Shown here: positions 25,155 through 33,013 of the stretch, in pieces
How the letters are laid out: the number at the start of each line of letters is the position of its first letter
Position numbering within the stretch: the first letter of the stretch is position 1
Origin: UBA8346 sp050260935
GTDB lineage: Bacteria > Bacillota > UBA4882 > UBA8346
NCBI GenBank assembly: GCA_050260935.1
Contig: JBLNCU010000197.1
Coordinates: 1-42,674, forward strand
Direction of reading: 5' to 3'
Length of the DNA: 42,674 nucleotides
Made by a program: the position numbers and the translations under genes
Notes under the pieces: model-generated
Told to the model about the DNA's origin: nothing
The model's input: the letters and a program-made list of their open reading frames with translations, nothing else
Database searches by the model: none

Positions 25155-27011
25155 TTGAATGTTGAGACCATAGCCATCCTGGACTGTGGCGGTCAATATA
25201 CCAAGGTAATCGATAGAAAAGTCCGTGAAATGTCCGTCAAGTCGGAAATTTTTTCGGTCAATGTTTCTGCGGAGACGCTACGGGGGTTTCAGGGAATCAT
25301 CCTTTCCGGCGGGCCTGCCAGTGTCTGGAGCGAGCAGGCGTTGAAATACGATCCGGGGATTTTCGATTTAAATGTTCCGATCCTGGGAATCTGCTATGGC
25401 ATGCATTTAATCAATCAGCATTTTGGAGGGAAAGTCGTGCCGGGGCACACCACCGAATACGGTGAGACGGCAATTGAGATCGATGCCGAATGTCCGTTGT
25501 TTTCGGGTCTCGAACCCAAACAGCAGGTGTTGATGAGCCACGGTGACTCGGTGGTCGAATTAGCCGGCGGTTTTAAAGCGGCGGCCACTTCAGGGCATGT
25601 TTACGCGGCAGTCTATGATCCAAAACGCCGGATTTACGGAGTGCAGTTCCACCCGGAAGTCGATCTAACCGTAAACGGCAGACTTATCATGGAGAATTTT
25701 CTAAAGAAAATCTGCGGCTTGACCGGGAACTACCGGCTGGAAGACCGTATTAATACGGCTATTGCCAAAATCAGGGATAAAGTGAAGGATCAGAAGATTT
25801 TAGTCCTGGTCAGCGGCGGCGTTGACTCGGCGGTCAGCGCGGCTTTACTGGTCAAAGCGTTAAATCCTGATAATGTCTATGCGATCCATATCGATCACGG
25901 CTTGATGCGCAAGAATGAAAGCGACATTGTTTGTGAGAATCTACGGGAATTGGGTTTGAAAAACTTAATCCGGGAAGATGCCGAGCAGGTTTTCTTTAAC
26001 AGCGTGATTGAAGTAAACGGCCAACGAATTGGACCATTGACTCAACTGGTGGACCCTGAGGCCAAACGTAATCTAATCGGGGAAGTCTTCATTAGAGTGG
26101 TGAAGAAAACAGCCGAAGATCTACATTTGGACTTTGATAAAACATTCTGGGCCCAAGGGACATTGCGACCGGATTTGATTGAGAGCGGCAATCCCGATGT
26201 CAGTAGTCACGCTCATAAAATAAAAACCCATCACAATGATGTGGATATTGTAAGGAGAGCCCGGGAAAGAGGCCTGGTGGTCGAGACGAATTGGGACTGG
26301 CATAAGGATGAGGTGAGGCAGGTTGCCAGGGCGCTGGGGATCGACGAGAGTATTGCCCGGCGGCAACCATTCCCCGGCCCGGGGCTGGCGGTGCGGATAA
26401 TGTGTAATGACGGGACAAACCGGGTTACCCCCGATCAGACAGACAAGTTCACTCAATTAATGGCGGAAATGGCCCCCGGTTACCGGGGGGCGATTGCGCC
26501 TCTCAAAACAGTCGGGGTTCAGGGCGATTGCCGCAGTTACCGCTATCTGGCGGTAGTTGCCGGAAAAGACCCAGCGAAGGAATGGGATGAGATCTATAAT
26601 GTCGGCAAGAATCTCCCCAACCGGGTTGACTTTATCAACCGGGTGGCTTATGTACTGAACCCGGCCGTGCTGAAAGGCGATATTAACACTTATCAACTTT
26701 ATATTAATAAGGAAAACGTGGAATTGTTGCGGGAAGTAGATGACCTGGTGGTCAAGGCCTTGAATCAGGAGCCAATCAGCCAGTTTTTTGCGGTGCTCTT
26801 ACCGCTGGGAGTGACCAAAAAGTATTCGGTGGCTATCCGGACTTTTATAACCAATGATTTTATGACCGGCCGGCCCGCCTTTATCGGCAAGGAGATTTCC
26901 AAGGAACTCTTGGCGGAAATAGTGGCGGAGATTGGGAAGAGAACGCCGGAGATTGATTTGATTTTATATGATGTGACCAGCAAGCCGCCGGCGACCGTGG
27001 AATGGCAGTGA
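25155..27011 (+). CDS. guaA: GMP synthase (glutamine-hydrolysing), long form
   Basis: Converts XMP to GMP using glutamine and ATP. The class I glutaminase domain (residues ~4-190) has GICYGMHL with Cys80 and QFHPEVDLT. The ATP-pyrophosphatase domain has SGGVDSAVSAALL (~220) and FWAQGTLRPDLIESG. The C-terminal domain ends with the usual SKPPATVEW motif but is about 100 residues longer than in the ~510-aa B. subtilis type, giving 618 aa. I prefer TTG 25155, six bases after GAGGTG, over GTG 25146, which overlaps the ribosome site. An extended -10 promoter and a terminator flank it. Confidence 0.95.
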   Translation: MNVETIAILDCGGQYTKVIDRKVREMSVKSEIFSVNVSAETLRGFQGIILSGGPASVWSEQALKYDPGIFDLNVPILGICYGMHLINQHFGGKVVPGHTTEYGETAIEIDAECPLFSGLEPKQQVLMSHGDSVVELAGGFKAAATSGHVYAAVYDPKRRIYGVQFHPEVDLTVNGRLIMENFLKKICGLTGNYRLEDRINTAIAKIRDKVKDQKILVLVSGGVDSAVSAALLVKALNPDNVYAIHIDHGLMRKNESDIVCENLRELGLKNLIREDAEQVFFNSVIEVNGQRIGPLTQLVDPEAKRNLIGEVFIRVVKKTAEDLHLDFDKTFWAQGTLRPDLIESGNPDVSSHAHKIKTHHNDVDIVRRARERGLVVETNWDWHKDEVRQVARALGIDESIARRQPFPGPGLAVRIMCNDGTNRVTPDQTDKFTQLMAEMAPGYRGAIAPLKTVGVQGDCRSYRYLAVVAGKDPAKEWDEIYNVGKNLPNRVDFINRVAYVLNPAVLKGDINTYQLYINKENVELLREVDDLVVKALNQEPISQFFAVLLPLGVTKKYSVAIRTFITNDFMTGRPAFIGKEISKELLAEIVAEIGKRTPEIDLILYDVTSKPPATVEWQ

Positions 27012-27020
27012 TATTTTATT

Positions 27021-27051
27021 AAAAAGAAGCCTGGAAAATGAGGCTTTTTTT
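27021..27051 (+). terminator. Rho-independent terminator after guaA
   Basis: AAGCCT (27027-27032) pairs with AGGCTT (27041-27046) around an 8-base loop. Flanking A and T runs extend the stem, and a run of seven T follows. Confidence 0.85.
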
Positions 27052-27363
27052 AATGGTTTACACAATTTGCATTTAAATAGGCAGTCTTGAATACATGGGA
27101 ACAACATCAAGCAAGCATTCATAAGCCAGGCAAAACTGTATATCAGAATTTAACCTTGGTATTATTAAAGATTCCGACCAATTAAACCGATTTTTGTATA
27201 TGATAGGCAATTTGGTATCCAACCTACTCATCCAGGGCCGGATTGCCAATCACCGAAGATAAATTTATCCTTAATAGCAGGAGAAAAGTAAAATAGTCCG
27301 AAAATATATAAATCAACAGAGGATAGTGATGGTTTTGCTTAAGCATAGGGGAAATTGCCGGCA
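27052..27363. other. AT-rich gap, nothing recognised
   Basis: About 310 bases between the guaA terminator and the next gene. I see no convincing gene, RNA or strong promoter. AGGGGA (27347-27352) is the likely ribosome site of the next gene. Confidence 0.4.
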
Positions 27364-28068
27364 ATGAATCTATCAAACATGCGGATGTTCGCTGAGATGA
27401 AATGTTCCTTCGTGGAACCTTTCGATAATCTCGGCCAAGTAATCGATTTGGAAGCCCAGAAATTGGAGCTAAGAGATATCAACAAGGATGAGTTCGTTGT
27501 CAAGCCCAATGATCCGAGTTCGCCCGATTATTGGGAGATAAAGCTGTCGCGCCTTAAAAAGTTCGTTTTTACCATGAACTCGTGTAACAACTATGAACAC
27601 TTTGTGGAAGCGCTGGAAGGAATCATTAAAAGCTTTTCCCGGTATTTAACCCCGGCCGATATTGTGGCTATGGGGGTTCAGGGCGATTATTTATACCCGG
27701 TCAGTTCGCTCCAGGAATTTTCGCAACTGGTGTTTGCCTGGAGCGACAACTATATTGCCGATGAATACTCACAGGTAGAGATCTACGATTTAGGGGTCGA
27801 TGTTTTTTTCCGAAAGGATGGTCTGAAGATCAATATTACCTGCAAGCTTGTTCCCAAAGCCGAGCTTGACAAGTATTTTCCGGCTGTTGATCCGGGAAAG
27901 GTTCAAGAGATCAATTTATATATCAATATTCAAATTACCAGCAACCAGCCTTTGAAGATGCAGAAATCAATCTCCGTCTCTTTATCGCAAGCCATCAAAA
28001 ACCATGTTTATCAAGCCACCCAATTGATTGAGCAACGGCTCGATAAATTGCGCTCTCAACAAAGGTAA
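27364..28068 (+). CDS. Hypothetical protein, 234 aa
   Basis: I do not recognise this protein. It is soluble, with no signal peptide or membrane helix, and is rich in acidic and aromatic residues. It alternates amphipathic helices (YEHFVEALEGIIKSFSRYL) with strand-like segments (SQVEIYDLGVDVFF, INITCKL, EINLYINIQITS) and ends in a basic helix (IEQRLDKLRSQQR). Such helix/strand alternation suggests a compact alpha/beta fold. ATG 27364 has AGGGGA 11 bases upstream; TTG 27355 would be too close to it. It is convergent with another unknown gene 21 bp away. Base composition resembles the neighbours, so recent transfer is not indicated. Confidence 0.75.
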   Translation: MNLSNMRMFAEMKCSFVEPFDNLGQVIDLEAQKLELRDINKDEFVVKPNDPSSPDYWEIKLSRLKKFVFTMNSCNNYEHFVEALEGIIKSFSRYLTPADIVAMGVQGDYLYPVSSLQEFSQLVFAWSDNYIADEYSQVEIYDLGVDVFFRKDGLKINITCKLVPKAELDKYFPAVDPGKVQEINLYINIQITSNQPLKMQKSISVSLSQAIKNHVYQATQLIEQRLDKLRSQQR

Positions 28069-28089
28069 CGCCCATAAAAAAGTATAAAC

Positions 28090-28689
28090 CTATACCTCCA
28101 GCAATTTCTCCAACTCGGCCTTGGGGAGTTTGGTATTGACGCCCATCTGGCCGAAGTCGCTGCTGTCGAAGATTATAAAAACAAAGAGGTCGGTTTTTTC
28201 GCAATCCAGGATCCTGCCGCTTGCGAAGTCCTCAAAGAGTTTTTTGGCGTCGGATTGTTCGTTACAAATATAGTACCGGGCTCCGTAAGTGGGGAGCAGC
28301 TCCCGGAATTGGGCCTTTTCCCAGATTGGCTCCGGAATATAAGCGAAAACTGAGTGCACAGTGGCCATGGTTTTGAAGCTAAACAAACCGAGAAGGGTCT
28401 TTCCGCTTTCGTTGGCTTCATACTTTTGGTAGCGGTAATCGATCTCCATTTCCCGGAAGCCGGTGACCAATTTATAAATGGCCGGTTCCTTTTCCTTGGA
28501 TTCCAGGGTGGTAAGGGAGGTGTTGACTTCCATTATTACAGCCCGCCCTTTTGCCAACCGGGAAAGAATCTGATAGCTTTTTGCTTTGGTATCGGGGTCG
28601 TTCCGGTTGTTGGTGTAGGAAAGATAAAAACGGGCCTGCGGGTTATTCTTATTCTCTTTGATGATAATTTTGCGATGATCGAAAGTCAT
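28090..28689 (-). CDS. Hypothetical protein, 199 aa
   Basis: No family recognised. Sequence is cytoplasmic, with no signal peptide. It starts MTFDHRKIIIKENKN and contains RFYLSYTNNRNDPDTKAKSYQIL, followed by helix-strand alternations and a hydrophobic strand (DLFVFIIFDSS) near the C-terminus. I use ATG 28689, which has AAAGGA nine bases upstream and an extended -10 promoter ahead. A longer frame to 28788 would run through that promoter. It is convergent with the preceding hypothetical gene and divergent from yjbQ. Confidence 0.72.
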   Translation of the reverse strand: MTFDHRKIIIKENKNNPQARFYLSYTNNRNDPDTKAKSYQILSRLAKGRAVIMEVNTSLTTLESKEKEPAIYKLVTGFREMEIDYRYQKYEANESGKTLLGLFSFKTMATVHSVFAYIPEPIWEKAQFRELLPTYGARYYICNEQSDAKKLFEDFASGRILDCEKTDLFVFIIFDSSDFGQMGVNTKLPKAELEKLLEV

Positions 28690-28735
28690 TGCGTTTGTTC
28701 CTTTCAAGGTATTAATTAAAGGTTTGCTGCCAATA

Positions 28736-28744
28736 ATTATATCA
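28736..28744 (-). promoter_or_regulatory. Extended -10 promoter of the 199-aa gene
   Basis: On the minus strand TGATATAAT reads from 28744 to 28736, the same core as at fhs and guaA. It lies 46 bases before ATG 28689. Confidence 0.65.
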
Positions 28745-28813
28745 TCTTTTAGCCGGTTGTTGTTATGAAAATGAAATAATAATACCACACCGGTGTTTTA
28801 AAGGAGGATGAAG

Positions 28814-29233
28814 ATGAAATCTTTCCGGAAAGAACTGTGGTTTCAAACGGACAAACGAATGGAGTTCCTGAATATTACTTCCCAGGTTATCGAGGCTTTA
28901 AAGGAAAGCGGGATCAGGGAAGGACTCTGTTTGGTAAATGCCATGCATATTACAGCCAGTGTCTTTATTAATGATCACGAAAGCGGTTTATGGAACGATT
29001 ATCAAAACTGGTTGGAAAAATTAGCCCCTCATGAACCGCTCTTTGCGTATCAGCATAATCGGACCGGAGAAGATAACGGCGACGCCCATTTAAAAAGGCA
29101 GGTAATGGGGAGGGAAGTAGTGGTGGCTGTTACCGATGGAAAGCTGGACTTCGGCCCCTGGGAACAGATATTTTACGGCGAGTTCGACGGCAGGCGCAGA
29201 AAAAGGGTATTGGTAAAGATTATCGGGGAGTAA
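28814..29233 (+). CDS. yjbQ: YjbQ family protein (secondary thiamine-phosphate synthase / UPF0047)
   Basis: Small cytoplasmic protein of the UPF0047/YjbQ family, members of which show weak thiamine-phosphate synthase activity in vitro; the physiological role is unsettled. Conserved pieces: NITSQVIEALKESGIREGLCLV, MHITASVFINDHESG, GDAHLKRQVMGREV (His ligand region) and GKLDFGPWEQIFYGEFDGRRRKR. It is 139 aa, normal. I start at ATG 28814, six bases after AAGGAGG. The ATG at 28808 overlaps that site. Confidence 0.9.
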   Translation: MKSFRKELWFQTDKRMEFLNITSQVIEALKESGIREGLCLVNAMHITASVFINDHESGLWNDYQNWLEKLAPHEPLFAYQHNRTGEDNGDAHLKRQVMGREVVVAVTDGKLDFGPWEQIFYGEFDGRRRKRVLVKIIGE

Positions 29234-29245
29234 AAAGGTTGAAAT

Positions 29246-29431
29246 CTAGGGCTCGAGGTTTGTGGCTTCGCCGGAATGGTTGAAAACCAAATCCAGCAGC
29301 CCCAAGACAACCATAGCGGAGCCGAATCCCAGTAAGAACCAGCCTAATTCGGTCGGACGCGCCAAATAACCGGCGAGGGCGACAATTATTCCCAAGGCGG
29401 CCACGATGTAATCGGTAGTAATGATGACCAT
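29246..29431 (-). CDS. Small two-helix membrane protein (61 aa)
   Basis: The frame encodes two hydrophobic helices (YIVAALGIIVALAGYLA and LGWFLLGFGSAMVVLGLLDLVF) joined by a short ARPTE turn, with a polar tail ending NLEP. AAGGAG sits directly against ATG 29431, which is closer than normal. Translation might begin a few codons later at a non-ATG codon, so the exact start is uncertain. Family not recognised. The coding call rests on the coherent membrane topology and the ribosome-site-like sequence. Confidence 0.5.
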   Translation of the reverse strand: MVIITTDYIVAALGIIVALAGYLARPTELGWFLLGFGSAMVVLGLLDLVFNHSGEATNLEP

Positions 29432-29459
29432 CTCCTTAAATTCCGCTCTCCGGACCTTA

Positions 29460-29643
29460 TAAATGAAGTGAAAAGAGAAAAGGAAAAAGAGTAAAAAGTG
29501 TCTTATAAGGGATGAAGGTCTGGATTTCAGGTTTTAACAGTTGCGCCTTTTTTTATTATGCCCTAAAGGGAATGGATTTATGTGGAATAATAGTATTTCC
29601 ACAGCGCTGATCCGGGAAATTTTCCGTTTTAAAAATAAAGGGC
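29460..29643. other. Gap upstream of the hom promoter, nothing recognised
   Basis: Purine-rich at first, then AT-rich. I see no gene and no clear terminator. Confidence 0.3.
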
Positions 29644-29672
29644 TTGCTTTTTTTGGGCGAAAATGGTATCCT
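29644..29672 (+). promoter_or_regulatory. Promoter of the hom T-box transcript
   Basis: TTGCTT (29644-29649) and TATCCT (29667-29672) are 17 bases apart, with TGG just before the -10. The start would fall near 29679, at the 5' end of the T-box. Confidence 0.6.
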
Positions 29673-29687
29673 AAATTAATATTATGA

Positions 29688-29921
29688 AATCGATGACGGG
29701 GATATGTCGCGGGGCAACGGATTATTAGAGAGGGAGGGCCGGCGGCTGAAAGCCTTCCTAAATCCCAACCGACGATACCACCCTGGAGTGGCAGCCGGAA
29801 ATGACAGTATGGCGCCCGGGACGGCCGTTATCCGTATTTGAGTCGGGTTATGCCAAAAAAGGTGGGACCGCGGAAGTAAAACCTTTCGTCCTTTTAACAG
29901 GAGGGAGGGTTTATTTTTTTT
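29688..29921 (+). promoter_or_regulatory. T-box leader, threonine specifier ACC
   Basis: A transcription-controlling leader that senses uncharged tRNA. Stem I carries AGAGAGGGAGG and GGCTGAAAG distal elements. GTCG (29706-29709) pairs with CGAC (29770-29773), and GGGG pairs with CCC, leaving an internal loop with GAT-ACC-A. ACC at 29777-29779 is in the specifier position and is a threonine codon. The T-box bulge region is AGGTGGGACCGCGG (29860-29873). The homoserine dehydrogenase gene downstream is on the threonine pathway, which agrees. The tRNA assignment is inferred from the loop alignment. Confidence 0.9.
29879..29921 (+). terminator. T-box terminator hairpin
   Basis: AAACCTTTCGTCC (29879-29891) pairs with GGAGGGAGGGTTT (29900-29912) with one mismatch and some G-T pairs, then A and eight T. 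The left arm lies just after the T-box sequence, as expected for a terminator/antiterminator switch. Confidence 0.88.
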
Positions 29922-29938
29922 GGTCAGAGGGGCTAGAG

Positions 29939-30140
29939 AGCCAGAGAAGCCGGGGATGGAAGTTGGTAACCGGGAGCCGGAATCTGGTGTTGCATGGAAG
30001 CAGAGAGATTTTGGGTTGGGCCCAGGGAGAATCGCGAACCGGGTAATACCTGAATTAAGGACCAGGGTTTAGGCTGATTAAAAACCACGAAGCAATACTA
30101 TCCTTCCTGGCTCCCGGCTTCTGAATTTTACTCCCAACTT
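29939..30140. repeat. Inverted pair of AGAAGCC/GGGAGCCGG repeats in the hom leader
   Basis: GAGAAGCCGGGG and CCGGGAGCCGG (29944-29980) appear in reverse orientation at 30101-30140, where the reverse complement reads AGAAGCCGGGAGCCAGGA. CCGGGAGCC and GGCTCCCGG are exact complements. The block lies between the T-box terminator and hom, and no gene is supported in it. Confidence 0.5.
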
Positions 30141-30182
30141 ACAACCTCATCTTAAATAATTAAGAACGAAGGAGTGATTTTT

Positions 30183-31496
30183 ATGCAAGACCATCAGGTG
30201 AATATCGGAATTTTGGGATTGGGAACGGTGGGAACCGGAGTAGCCAGGATTCTTCTGGAACAGCAGGGACTTTTAAAGACCCGTTCGGCATTGACCTTTA
30301 ATTTAAAAACCATCGCCGAGCTGGATTGGGATAAGAAACGGGATTTGGATCTGACTGGAGTAAAATGCACCACTAAGGTTGAGGAGGTGCTGGATGACCC
30401 GGAGATCGATATTGTGGTGGAGACCATCGGCGGTTATGAGCCGGCCGCCACTTTTATAAGTCGGGCTTTGCGGAACCGGAAACATGTAGTGACGGCCAAT
30501 AAGGCGTTGATAGCCACCAGGGGCCGGGAACTATTCAAAATAGCAGCCGAAAACGAGGTTGATTTGCTGTTTGAGGCCAGTGTAGGCGGGGGAATTCCCA
30601 TTATCAAAGGCCTCCGCGAGGGTCTGGTCGCCAATAAAATCGAGAGCATTTATGGTATTTTAAACGGCACCTCCAACTACATCCTGACCAGGATGCACCA
30701 GGAGGAACTGGAGTTTGAACAGGCTTTGAAGGAGGCGCAGGTTAAAGGATTTGCGGAGGCCGACCCCACTTTAGATGTCGGGGGCGGGGATGCGGCCCAT
30801 AAATTGACCATCCTGGCTTCAATCGCCTCCACCGGGTTCGTCAATTTCAGCGACTTATACGTTGAAGGCATTACCGCCATCACTAAACTGGATATTAATT
30901 TCGCCAAGCAGTTCGGTTATACCATTAAACTGCTGGCAACCTACCGTTTGCTCCCGGACGGGCTGGACTTGCGGGTTCATCCGACCTTGATTCCCAACTC
31001 TCATCTGCTGGCGGCGGTAAATAACGAGTTGAACGCCATCTTTGTCAAAGGCGATTTTGTCGGCAATACTATGTTCTATGGACCGGGAGCCGGGGAGCGG
31101 CCCACCGCCAGCGCCATTGTCGGAGATATCGTCGATCTCTCCCGGGATTTGCTGCTCAAAGAGGGGGAGCAATTCTGCAACCGGACCATCAACCCCCATC
31201 AAGAAGTCAAGACCGTTCCCATTCAAAAAATCCGGAACCGGTTTTACCTGAGATTTTATACCCTGGATGAACCGGGAGTATTGTCAAAAATCTCCGGCGT
31301 GCTCGGGGAGAACGGGATCTCCATCTCTTCGGTGGTGCAGTTGGAGACCCATGGCAAGGATAATTACGTGCCGATCGTAATCCTGACTCACGAGGCATCG
31401 GAAGAAGCAATGGAGAAGGCGATGCGGAAGATCGGCCAATTTGATTTCATCAAGGAGAAGTATTTGCGGTTGCGACTTTTTAAAAACGGACGGTAG
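30183..31496 (+). CDS. hom: Homoserine dehydrogenase with ACT domain
   Basis: NAD(P)H-dependent reduction of aspartate semialdehyde to homoserine, on the path to threonine and methionine. The N-terminal Rossmann loop is GLGTVGTGV, followed by VTANKALIA, GGGIPIIKGL, ILNGTSNYILTRM and the catalytic-domain signature GFAEADPTLDVGGGDAAHKL. The C-terminal ~80 residues are an ACT domain (YTLDEPGVLSKISGVLGENG), giving allosteric control, usually by threonine. It is 437 aa. I start at ATG 30183, eight bases after AAGGAG, rather than GTG 30174. It is controlled by the threonine-type T-box upstream and no thrC/thrB follows. Confidence 0.96.
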   Translation: MQDHQVNIGILGLGTVGTGVARILLEQQGLLKTRSALTFNLKTIAELDWDKKRDLDLTGVKCTTKVEEVLDDPEIDIVVETIGGYEPAATFISRALRNRKHVVTANKALIATRGRELFKIAAENEVDLLFEASVGGGIPIIKGLREGLVANKIESIYGILNGTSNYILTRMHQEELEFEQALKEAQVKGFAEADPTLDVGGGDAAHKLTILASIASTGFVNFSDLYVEGITAITKLDINFAKQFGYTIKLLATYRLLPDGLDLRVHPTLIPNSHLLAAVNNELNAIFVKGDFVGNTMFYGPGAGERPTASAIVGDIVDLSRDLLLKEGEQFCNRTINPHQEVKTVPIQKIRNRFYLRFYTLDEPGVLSKISGVLGENGISISSVVQLETHGKDNYVPIVILTHEASEEAMEKAMRKIGQFDFIKEKYLRLRLFKNGR

Positions 31497-31530
31497 CCCT
31501 TTTTTTCCCCCGGCACCTGATGACTACGGC

Positions 31531-31558
31531 ACTTATCTCCTTGACTTCGAATAGTATA
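31531..31558 (+). promoter_or_regulatory. Possible SigK-like promoter of the LysM gene
   Basis: AC (31531-31532), then 17 bases, then AATAGTATA (31550-31558). This differs from the SigK pattern CATAnnnTA only in the first base of the -10. A TTGACT at 31541 has no -10 at the right distance. Confidence 0.35.
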
Positions 31559-31613
31559 AGCCAGCAATCTAAAAGGGTTTGTACCAATCGAACAGTTCAA
31601 GGAGGCAGAATCC

Positions 31614-32315
31614 ATGTCAATAAACGAAAACTTGATAGCTTGCCGGGACGGCACAATCTATACCATTAAACCGGGGGATTCTTTTTACAGTCTGGCCCTC
31701 CGTTTTAACACCTCCGTTGCCGCCATTCAAGCCGCCAATCCCGGGGTCAACCCAACCGATTTACGAATCGGTCAACAGATATGCATCCCGGTGGTTACAG
31801 CTCCGGGTCCTTGTCCCGGTGGATTTATGTATACGGTCCTAGCCGGAGAAACTTTATACGGCCTGGCCCAACGGTACAACATCTCCGTGCAGGCGCTGAT
31901 TGCCGCCAATCCGGGAATTATTCCGGAAAGGCTAAGCGTGGGCCAGCGGATTTGCATCCCGGCGCCGCCAAGTCCGGCCCCTTGTCCGGGAAGGCTTTAT
32001 ACCATTCAGCCCGGAGATACTTTTATTAATATAGCCCGCCGTTTTGGCTATACCCTGGACGCGCTTTTGGCCATCAATCCGGGAGTCGATCCCGACAGGC
32101 TGCAAATCGGGGCGCAAATCTGCCTGCCGCCGGCGCCGGGGGGCGGACCGTTTCCCTGTTACGGCGGAACCATATACATCATTCGGCCGGGTGACACTCT
32201 ATACGCCGTCGCCCAACGGTTCGGGCTGACCATCCAGCAATTGCTGGCCGTCAATCCAGATATCACCAATCCCAATATAATTCAAGCGGGCCAACCGGTT
32301 TGCATACCGAGGTAG
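31614..32315 (+). CDS. Protein made of four LysM domains
   Basis: A 233-aa protein consisting almost wholly of four LysM peptidoglycan-binding modules at about residues 14-59, 70-115, 126-171 and 184-231. Each has the pattern YTIKPGDSFYSLALRFN ... NPG ... LRIGQQICIP. Proline-rich linkers (PGPCPGG, PSPAPCPGR, PGGGPFPC) separate them. No signal peptide or catalytic domain is present. LysM proteins without a signal in spore formers are often deposited on the spore (SafA-like) by the mother cell, and a SigK-like promoter candidate is present. Function remains inferred. The start is ATG 31614, eight bases after AAGGAGG. A large inverted repeat follows. Confidence 0.9.
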   Translation: MSINENLIACRDGTIYTIKPGDSFYSLALRFNTSVAAIQAANPGVNPTDLRIGQQICIPVVTAPGPCPGGFMYTVLAGETLYGLAQRYNISVQALIAANPGIIPERLSVGQRICIPAPPSPAPCPGRLYTIQPGDTFINIARRFGYTLDALLAINPGVDPDRLQIGAQICLPPAPGGGPFPCYGGTIYIIRPGDTLYAVAQRFGLTIQQLLAVNPDITNPNIIQAGQPVCIPR

Positions 32316-32392
32316 CCGCCTATACCCCTTTGCGCCCTCTCTAAAAATGTTCGATACTGGATTCCTATTTGGCAAGCGCATATTTTTAAACC

Positions 32393-32441
32393 AGCAAAAC
32401 GCCTCTTAAACAATGAATATTCAGGAAAGCGGCGTTTTGCT
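32393..32441. terminator. Long inverted repeat after the LysM gene
   Basis: AGCAAAACGCC (32393-32403) is perfectly complementary to GGCGTTTTGCT (32431-32441), with a 27-base loop. No T run follows, so it may be a weak terminator, a processing site or simply a repeat. Confidence 0.5.
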
Positions 32442-32663
32442 AAATTTATGGGTTTTTCAAATCCAATATATAGATTTAACTAAATAATGCGATACCGGAT
32501 GTTGCATAAACCATTAAAATAACCGGTTTCCAGTAAATTGCCGGATAAGTGGAATCCGCCCCGGGAACCGGCTCCCCATTTTATATTTTGCGGCCGGCGT
32601 CCAATCGGAAACCGGCCCTCAGGAATCGCGAAAGGAGATGGCCGCCGCGGGGAGGCTAAAATA

Positions 32664-32721
32664 TTGTTAATGGATGATGAGGATACCATTTATTTGTTAG
32701 AGAAACGTTCTTATTTGTGAG
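32664..32721 (+). pseudogene. Possible response-regulator receiver fragment
   Basis: Behind GGGGAGG, the frame TTG-TTA-ATG reads LLMDDEDTIYLLEKRSYL and stops. ILLMDDEDTI resembles the start of a receiver domain (ILVMDDEDxIR). The upstream frame adds GDGRRGEAK, like the linker before hybrid-kinase receivers. Only about 18-25 residues remain before the 21-bp repeat array begins. It could be chance. Confidence 0.2.
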
Positions 32722-32880
32722 AAGAATAGGATGGTTTGTTGAAAAAACCATCTTATTTGTTAAAGGAACCATCTGGTTTGTTGAAAAAAGCATCTGATTT
32801 GTTGAAGGAATGAGATGGTTTGTTAAAAGAATGAGATCATTTGTTAAATAAGCCATCTTGTTTGTTAAAAAATGAGACGA
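32684..32880. repeat. 21-bp tandem repeat, nine copies in exact register
   Basis: TTTGTT (once TTTGTG) occurs at 32693, 32714, 32735, 32756, 32777, 32798, 32819, 32840 and 32861, exactly 21 bases apart with no indel. The unit is roughly ATCTGGTTTGTTGAAAAAACC, with degenerate ends. The bases before the core alternate between GG and TA/GA/CA, hinting at a 42-bp double unit. Read on the minus strand it encodes heptads of the type LTNKMVF in an open frame (32656-32907). That frame starts with TTG and has no ribosome site, so I annotate DNA repeats rather than a gene. The rest of 32316-33013 shows no convincing gene. Confidence 0.85.
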
Positions 32881-33013
32881 AGGAGTGAAGAATGAGATAA
32901 TTTGCAAAAGAAATAGGGGAATTTATGTCCGGACCGGGCTTTCAGAGCGGTCATCCATTGCCGGTTTAAAATGGTGGAGGTCCCTTTTAGGCGCGAGGGG
33001 TTTTTGAATCATT

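Noticed and set aside
29801..30046. 81-codon open frame downstream of the T-box specifier
   Set aside because: It runs through the T-box bulge and terminator and has no ribosome site. The RNA structure explains the sequence.
32656..32907. 83-codon heptad-repeat protein on the minus strand
   Set aside because: Not called as a gene: TTG start, no ribosome site, and any 21-bp repeat keeps a frame open easily. Kept as a finding.
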